From assembly GCA_946800325.1 (NCBI GenBank), contig OX326957.1, positions 60,533,070 through 60,597,069 on the forward strand: 64,000 nucleotides of DNA, in the 5' to 3' direction. Of the stretch, positions 57,275 to 64,000 are shown one piece after another. The number at the start of each line of letters is the position of its first letter. Position 1 is the stretch's first letter. Both the position numbers and the translations under genes were made by a program. Source of the stretch: Luzula sylvatica (lineage: Eukaryota > Streptophyta > Magnoliopsida > Poales > Juncaceae). The notes below the pieces were generated by a model. That model did no database searches and was not told the origin of the DNA. It saw only the letters and a program-made list of their open reading frames with translations.

Positions 57275-57625
57275 AGGTAGTCCGTTACAACGGAAAGAGG
57301 GTCTGTTACAACGGACATTGAGGGTACTTGGTAACGCAAGGATTAATATGAAGGTCCGTTACAACGGAGGAAGGTCCGTTGCAACGGAAAGAGGTAGTCC
57401 GTTATAACGGATAGAAGTAGCGTTATAACGTATTGGTTGATCCGTTACAACGAACTAGTATGTCCGTTACAACGCACTAGTATGAGTGCTATTGAATGCT
57501 TTTTCTCACTGGTCCGTTACAACGGAAGGAAAGTGCGTTACAACGGAGTATCAACAGACTGAAAATCAGGTACAAACCGAAAGGTCCGTTGTAACGCAAG
57601 TTGTATTCCGTTATAACGGAAGTTG
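57275..57625. repeat. Cluster of TCCGTTACAACGGA quasi-palindromes
   Basis: More than twelve copies in 350 bp of a word around GTCCGTTACAACGGA, with variants CCGTTATAACGGA, GCGTTACAACGGA and CCGTTGTAACGCA. Each copy is nearly its own inverse complement. Spacing is irregular (about 15-60 bp). The design parallels the CGTTCGAACG clusters elsewhere, with a different centre. Probably part of a retroelement regulatory region. Confidence 0.8.
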
Positions 57626-58229
57626 TTCTGGAATTCTGTTTTATATTTTAGATTGAGGATTGAATTAAAGGTTTGTTTTGAGATTGAATTAAGGAAGATT
57701 TAAACTAAGTTCAAGACAGTAATTAAGAGCAAAAGTTCAAGTAAAATAGCAAGTTAAGAGCAAAAGATTTATTAAACCACGAATTCTTTATACAAATCCA
57801 ATTCAATTAAAACTACAAGAATTCCAAGAAAAGAAGGAAAACACCTAGAGAGATGAAGTGAGCTTCGAATCTCGTCTTGGATGCCTTCCTCGTTGCTTTG
57901 AGATGCTTAGTGAGCTAGACACCTCGCACAACTCTTCCTTTCATACCAATCCATTCGCCAATCGAAGTAAGCTCCGTACCGGTTGAGTGAACTCGAGAAT
58001 TGAAAGGGATCAATTGGAAGGAACTTTCCAATCAAATTAGAGTAAGCTCGACTCCTTGCTTGCGCGGATTCGGATGAAGAAAGCTCCAACCAAAACCCCA
58101 CAACTCGATCTTCGTCGAAGTGTAGACCAATTCACCGAATGAAGTGAGCTTCAATTCGGTGATCAATCTTAGAGAATTATCGTTCGATTTTGCAATTCTT
58201 GCGTGTTCTTGAAAGATTCTTGAACTTGC

Positions 58230-58276
<47 letters not shown>

Positions 58277-58640
58277 GCAAAAAGGGTAAAAAGAGCGTAA
58301 CCAAACTCGTTGCCCTTTTTGTCCTATTCATAGCACTCACGGAGTCTTCTTATTGGCCACGAGTTGGTGGAGAGGATTGAGGGTAATGAGGTAATTTCCA
58401 CCAAAGGTATGTGGGAAGGATAATGGCTAAGGATTGAGTGGTTTTCGTGTAGACTTTTGTGTAAGTTTCTATCATGATGATTGTTTGCCTCCGGTCTCTT
58501 TCATCTACCGAATATATCGGTATAATATGTCGTTTTCACTCCTCTTGACGTGTTGGAGACAACTACACTCTCCAAATTCTCAGAATTTCCTTCTAATTCC
58601 TGTGATTAAGCAATAAAACACAGTTAGTGAAGAAATATTC
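57626..58640. mobile_element. Possible LTR or retroelement remnant
   Basis: Follows the palindrome cluster. It includes repeated AGTAAGCTCNRNTCC / GAAGTGAGCTTCNAAT words (57845-58160) and a (GA)n run at about 58229-58273. No gag or pol frame. The class is uncertain. Confidence 0.3.
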
Positions 58641-58700
58641 ATGTTATCTCAAATATGATTAATAAAGTATATATAATTGTTCTTCACAAGGGCTAAAATT

Positions 58701-59363
58701 AGGGCTGCAAACGAGCCGAGCTCGAGCTGTGCCTAGCTCCAGCTCGGCTCGGAACTTACTCGAGCCGGCTCTGCTCGTTTAGAATTATGGTTCGAGCTAA
58801 AAAATAAAGCTCAAGCTCGGCTCGTTCTAATTCGAGCTAGCTCGGTTCGGCTCAACAGTAGCTCAATTAAAAAAACAACTTGAATTTTAATTAAAAAAAT
58901 TATAATAATTGCGAATAAACAAAAAATATTATAAATATCAAACTATCTTAAAACATAACAATAATAAATCAAACATACAACACAAAACATAAAAAAAATA
59001 TGATTTGGACGTGATATTATTAATTTGTCTCCCTTAGTTAATATTTTTTTTTGGACCTAAGTTGTAACCTGACTTGGAATTATTATGAAGATAAAGTTTT
59101 TCTTTATAAATTTTTCTTATTATAATAATATATGTAATATGAATTAATTATGATAAAAGAATTTAATATTTTAAATCGAGCTCAAATTCATTTCGAGCTT
59201 AATACGAGCGAGCTGAGTCTGGCTCAAGCTCGGCTCAATAAGCGTTCGAGCTAGTTCGGCTCGGCTCGTTTAATTTCGAGTTAATATCGAGCGAGTTATT
59301 ATCGAACTATTATCGAGTCGAGCTCGAGCGAGCCACGAGCCACGAGCTAAAGTTGCATCCCTA
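58701..59363. mobile_element. hAT-type element with GCTCG arrays, 663 bp
   Basis: Perfect 8-bp duplication GCTAAAAT (58693-58700, 59364-59371). Ends are TAGGGCTGCAAACGAGCC and, inverted from the right, TAGGGATGCAACTTTAGC. Both subterminal regions are dense arrays of CGAGCTCG/GGCTCGG words around an AT-rich centre. A degraded relative lies at 3886. Confidence 0.87.
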
Positions 59364-59371
59364 GCTAAAAT

Positions 59372-60340
59372 CCCCAATTTAAGCATTAAATTTGTGCCTT
59401 ATTTGCCTCACATCAAGTATGTTGGGTTGATTAACACATTTAAATTAAGAATTAACTGACCCATTTAATTAAATTATCACGTCAATTAATACGTACTAAT
59501 ATTTATATAATTCATTTTAAAATTATCATATAATTTTGTGCAATCTGTGTCTTCAATGTTCTCTATATTTCTTTACATCCAAGTTCAAGTGGCACCATTC
59601 CATTTTATTTTGCAAACAATTAAAACAAAGTCTGAATTTGGGTTCAATAAATAAAGGAGTCCTCCAAAAATAATTTTTTTTAAAATATAATTATATTTAT
59701 TTATTTTTAATAGAACAATTTAAATGTCAAATTAAAAACATTTTAAAATATCAATTATAACTATTTAAAATGTATTATTGTTCCTATATTTTGTTTAATT
59801 GAAATTATGATTTTAAATGTATATCGTAATGTTCGATCGGGTCTTGATATTTTTCCAGATTAAAATAATTTTTTCGAATACAATTTGGGTCAGATTGGAT
59901 TGACCCGCAAGCAAATTTCACGATACAAATCCAGATATTATCAAGAAACACGCGAGTTGTTTGTAATTTAAATTCATAACCACGAAACATATTTAAATAT
60001 ATACATGGTCAATTACCGTAGTTGTTACAACAAATCCAGAAAACAAAAAGACAAATGAATATAATTTGTGTGAGTTATCATTAAAATTGTGTGAGGCACC
60101 TTCCATAAAAGATGATAAAAAATTTAATTTCGACTATTTATTTGTCATAATCTTTTGAATTTCAAATTTCAATCCATAACAAATAGATATTTCTTTTCAC
60201 AAATAGACTTTGTTGCATAGAGTTCTTATGAAATATTAGAGAAAATCAAGATAATAATTAATGTATTGGTGTATGATCAACAAACTTGTTGAAACATTTT
60301 GTACAAAAATAACGAAAATTAAACACTTAAGTGTTGTTTG
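59372..60340. other. Gene-free AT-rich stretch
   Basis: Nothing recognisable beyond AT-rich low-complexity sequence. The part just before the LTR (AACACTTAAGTGTTGTTTGG, about 60329) contains the palindrome AACACTTAAGTGTT. Confidence 0.5.
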
Positions 60341-60348
60341 GATGCTGG

Positions 60349-61323
60349 TGAAAGAAATACAGTTTCGGATCAACCGTAAAAGTGTACACAAGGATAAACG
60401 AATGTAGTCGTACATTCGTGGCCATAACTTTCAGTGGGAAAATCCAATTAGAATGGTTCAAATTGGGTTAGATAGATATTGAGATTATCTACAACCTTCA
60501 TATAGAAATATATTTCATATGAACGAAGTATAAGTGTCGTTTCTGTGAAATACCGAAAGGGTGCAACAGTATGACATACAGTTAGTAAAACAGTCATAAC
60601 TTTTGCATACGAACTCCAATTGGGCTGGGCCAAATTGGGTTGTGTAGATAATAAGATTATCTACAACTTTCGTGTTGGTTGATTTTCTGTCAGAGAAATT
60701 TATCAATTTCGTCTGGACAGAATACTGAACAGGTTCATACAGTTTTCTGTGTGAAAGGGTGTATATTGGATATACATGCCTTTTGGCTAATCCTTATCCT
60801 ATTAGGTATAAATAGGATTTTCTCTCTCATCTTCACTAAGGAATTCAGAAGTAATTCAAAGCAATATTCTGCCCAAGACACAAGAAAAGAGCAAATTCAG
60901 ATTTGATCTTTTGTGAGTGAAAAGGCACGAAGAGAGATTAATAGAGAATCGATCGAGATCAAGCAAGTGCATCGATACATCGTCTAGGCAGGTGTATCCG
61001 TGTCCGGCGTCTTCCGACTCAAGGTGGATACGTGTGGAGGAGCAACACTTGGGGCTCTCCGTTGTGATCGAACCGAAGGATCGAAGAACGGGAACGAACG
61101 GTGAAGGACGCACGGTGTGGGACGCGCGTAAAGTCACCAACGTGACCGGAGGAATAGGAGGCAGCGATCAACCCTTCGTGTTCCATCAATTTGGAACTGG
61201 TATGGATCTAACCTTCTATTTGCATCGTACCCTCGAAGTCGTGGCGTGATCTCGGGAATCGGGGAATCGGACCGGGCCTACATATCCGCTGCGCGGGCCC
61301 GGGGTCGGGGATATTCCCCAACA
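60349..61323 (+). mobile_element. Solo LTR, family A, copy 3
   Basis: TGAAAGAAATACAGTTTC to CCCCAACA, flanked by the perfect 5-bp duplication GCTGG (60344-60348, 61324-61328). Same orientation as copy 1. The TATA-like word GGTATAAATAGG (about 60815) sits at the same relative place as in copy 1. No retrotransposon body adjoins it. Its insertion point is the exact outer border of the hAT element at 61329. Confidence 0.9.
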
Positions 61324-61328
61324 GCTGG

Positions 61329-61757
61329 CAGGGGAGCCTATTATGTAAGGTCCGTGAAATTCATGTTTCGGATTCAAAATTGTGAGGCGTCTAAATTTTT
61401 CGAAAAAGATGATATATTCGGCTAAAAATTAGTATAATTGCAATAAAACTGATACAAACAATAAGTAGTGTGGTTTATTGATAAAGTAATTATTTATTTT
61501 GTGAATGGTCATGAGTTCGAATCCTTACAAACTATAATTTTATTTTATTTCGAAATACAATGAAAATATAAGAAAATATTGGTCTGATGAGATTTGAACA
61601 TTGGATGTATAAAAAAAATAGGAATCTTAACCAATAATCCACACAATCACATGTGTCATATTAATTTTTCATTAATAATTAATTTTAATTAATAATTAAT
61701 TTTAAGAGTATTTTTTTAAAATTGATTTCGGATCCTTAAAATGTTTGGGCGACCCTG
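61329..61757. mobile_element. hAT-type element, 429 bp, flanked by a later LTR insertion
   Basis: Ends CAGGGGAGCC and, inverted from the right, CAGGGTCGCC. The 8-bp duplication GATGCTGG occurs at 61758-61765 and at 60341-60348. The left copy is separated from the element by the solo LTR and its own GCTGG duplication. The interior is AT-rich without an ORF. Confidence 0.8.
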
Positions 61758-61765
61758 GATGCTGG

Positions 61766-62754
61766 ATAAGTTGGAGATAGCAAGTTTTATCACACTTAAT
61801 CTTGCCAAACACATGTTACCATTTGAGATTAAAGTGGGATAACATAACACGAGAATAAAGGATAAAAATGTTATCACTAGTGGCAGTGGTGATAGACAAT
61901 CTCACATTAATTCCATGTTTCATGACAAAATTACCCTCAAGTTTACTCTCACATTGTATTTTTCTTTATTTTTTTGATAATAAATGGAAAAGACTCATAT
62001 GTCCTCCATCCATTGATGTCAATGATAAAAATTACCATTGATATATTTTTCTTTATTAACTACCTTCATTTTCATAACTCTTATATTTCTTTTTCCTTCC
62101 AATCTCAAATCACTTTCGTAATTTAATTTGTTCTGTTCGCTTTTCATTTGAAATCCCTTTTTTTCATGGGTTTAAACTATTTTCAATTCTCGATTTGAAC
62201 TCTTTAACAATAATTTAGAAAAAATGTATTCCAGTGAGGTTGTTTGGAATTGATTTCGATCAGAAACTTGATTTAATTTGATAAACTAAATCAACCTTGA
62301 AACGAATACACGAAATTAGAAAAAAAAAATGAAAATATGGACAAAAAAAATTCCTAAACCTCACCATTGTTGTTTTGTCAAACATCATCCTAAATTGGAG
62401 GGATAACCTAGAATAACTCCTTATACGGACCCTCGGAGAATATAATTTGATCTTAGTCCATCTATTAGGCTCGAGAAAACAAATTTCCAGTCCATTTATC
62501 AAAGCAATAAAGGCTTTAATAAAAAAATTATAAAACATTTCAAAGGCTGAATAAAGATAAAAGCCCAACAAATTTTGGGTTCTATAGGCCTTCTATTAAC
62601 AATCCATTTCCTTTTATGAATTATATGAACAAATTTTTTGGTAGTTCCATCACTAATTTTGAAATTATAAATATGCAGCTTTCATGTTCAAGCCAGTTTG
62701 GAAAATTCTAAGCAGAAACGAACTATTTACTTCCTATTCATTGCTCAAAATTAT
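61766..62754. other. Gene-free stretch
   Basis: AT-rich; no supported gene or delimited element. Short frames present show no domain. Confidence 0.45.
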
Positions 62755-62985
62755 TGATGAAATGGCAAGTATGTTTAGTTGAATTGATTAGTATTTTTAA
62801 TTGAATGAATTAAATAGTTAACTGATCGTTTAGTTTAATTAACATGTCAATTAACATATTTTAATATTAACATATTAAAATTAATCGACGTGTCAATTAA
62901 CTCCTAATTAGAGTATTTGACTCATGTTGTCACTTTATCAAGAAATTGGGATGAGTTTGGGAGCCAAATATATTTTCCCATTAGT
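62755..62985. repeat. Dispersed repeat, inverse relative of 1862-2120
   Basis: Inverted from its right end it reads GGGAAAATATATTTGGCTCC then CAAACTCATCCCAA and TTGAT.A.GTGACA. This matches 1865-1915 (GGGATAATATATTTGGCTCT then CCAAACTCATCCCAA). Both then have repeats of TTAATTGA/TCAATTAACA. A weaker relative is at 57030-57100. Probably a small non-autonomous element family. Confidence 0.55.
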
Positions 62986-63057
62986 AAAGTAAATGTTAAT
63001 GTTTAGTGGCAGATTTATTAATGGACTAAGAAAACAACTGCTCTCTCTAGATTTTTG

Positions 63058-63062
<5 letters not shown>

Positions 63063-63116
<54 letters not shown>
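63063..63116. repeat. (TA)n microsatellite
   Basis: About 27 TA dinucleotides, followed directly by GGGGGAGGATCCCTTGACAT. Confidence 0.9.
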
Positions 63117-63118
<2 letters not shown>

Positions 63119-63236
63119 GGGAGGATCCCTTGACATCAAGATTGGACTCCAATATTATACTTCATAATTAGAACCGTTGATCATCCAACCGAGGACTGAG
63201 ATTGATCATAAAAAAACACACACACTGAGGGCTCTC

Positions 63237-63267
<31 letters not shown>

Positions 63268-64000
63268 AATAAATAATAATGGCGAAATGGCGAAAGGATT
63301 GCAGACGACGATTGGAGACGGCACCTACCTATCTGGTGATGGTAGTCTAGGGCCACAACAGAAGCTTACGCGCTCTATCTCTTTGTCGATGCAGAATCTC
63401 GTGGATTGGAGACGGCACCTACCCTTCTTCTCCATGTCCAGGTAGCCCTAACCCTAGGAATCCTTATTTCTCTCATAATCTTGCAGTCTCGCTCGCAGAA
63501 CCCAACATGAGGGTGATCATTCTCGCTCTCATAATCTTATTTTTTATTAGATTGATTGGGCCACCCAAATTAGGGTTAACAAATTAGACAAAATGGACTT
63601 AATCGAGGTCAGTTTTTGAAAATTAGAGCTGAATTAGGAATCATTACAGTTGAATTAGGATTTATTGTAGATAATTTGGCAAATTGGGACTGAATTAGGG
63701 ATATGAATGGTTAAATTTTGGTTTAATATGGCTAAAATATTTTTAAATTGAACTAGATTAAGACATAATTTGGTTATTTATGACTTGATTATTGTTAATT
63801 TGGTTAATTTAGCTTTATAAATTACAATGACTTACTTTTTTTTTTGTTTGGAGATATATCTCAAGTTGAAATACTCCAAAGTTGAAGTAGTACTTGGAAG
63901 TTGAAATGGTCGAATTATTTTTTCGCCGCCGATAGCTTCTGCCATCATTGTCCGGATTGAGTGCCATATCAGATGATCGAACAATTCCCCCCTCATTCTC
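63117..64000. other. Unresolved region at window edge
   Basis: Begins GGGGGAGGATCCCTTG, which looks like the end of a transposon whose other end is not seen. A GC-richer part (63285-63540) has a 20-bp direct repeat GATTGGAGACGGCACCTACC at 63310-63329 and 63404-63423, and CT-rich leader-like sequence before it. It could be the 5' part of a gene or captured fragment; no protein is recognised. Confidence 0.35.

Overview
This window is nuclear DNA from a flowering plant, almost certainly a eudicot. It is strongly AT-rich, carries small intron-containing genes with canonical GT-AG junctions, TATA boxes and telo-box motifs, and has a dense load of plant-type transposons. The species cannot be named from the sequence alone. 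No bacterial, organellar or intact viral gene was seen.

I support eight protein-coding genes. They are: replication-type histone H3.1 (8576-8986, +); a short U-box domain protein with a kinase-like domain that has lost key catalytic residues (14809-18526, -, four exons); the hinge subunit QCR6 of the respiratory cytochrome bc1 complex (20664-21439, +, four coding exons, start codon split by an intron); an ATL-type RING-H2 ubiquitin ligase (22452-23123, -); serine decarboxylase (34345-36107, -, five coding exons); an uncharacterised Cys-rich PHD/RING-like zinc-finger protein (49609-50775, +); a secreted His/Pro-rich wall-type protein (51087-51536, -); and a secreted repetitive proline-rich wall protein (54846-55679, -). 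A broken LINE fragment lies at 52135-52607. The genes form no operon-like unit. Adjacent genes share only general themes: two ubiquitin-ligase-type proteins, and two cell-wall-type secreted proteins.

Most of the rest is transposon-derived. Elements with matched or near-matched target-site duplications (TSDs) were delimited by eye: hAT-type elements with 8-bp TSDs (10022-10684, 19640-20136, 25478-25995, 31472-32378, 58701-59363, 61329-61757, and 47656-48202 with 8-9 bp); Mutator-like elements with 9-bp TSDs (4719-7086, 42200-44495, 45678-46936, 47162-48398); a PIF/Harbinger-type element with TAA TSDs (42713-43996); a CACTA element with CAG TSDs (26889-30609); a tRNA-derived SINE (56098-56243); and three solo LTRs of one family (11616-12691, 27471-28503, 60349-61323). 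Several are nested: LTR in CACTA, PIF in MULE, hAT in MULE, and LTR at the edge of a hAT.

The least explained structures are: clusters of a short palindrome built on CGTTCGAACG (or CGTTACAACG) at several separate loci, two of them shortly upstream of TATA-like sequence; a nearly 1.2-kb inverted repeat whose right arm is the upstream region of the zinc-finger gene; a 124-bp tandem array; and direct repeats flanking QCR6. I found no CRISPR array, tRNA or rRNA gene, and no new multi-gene system. All boundaries and alignments were made by eye.
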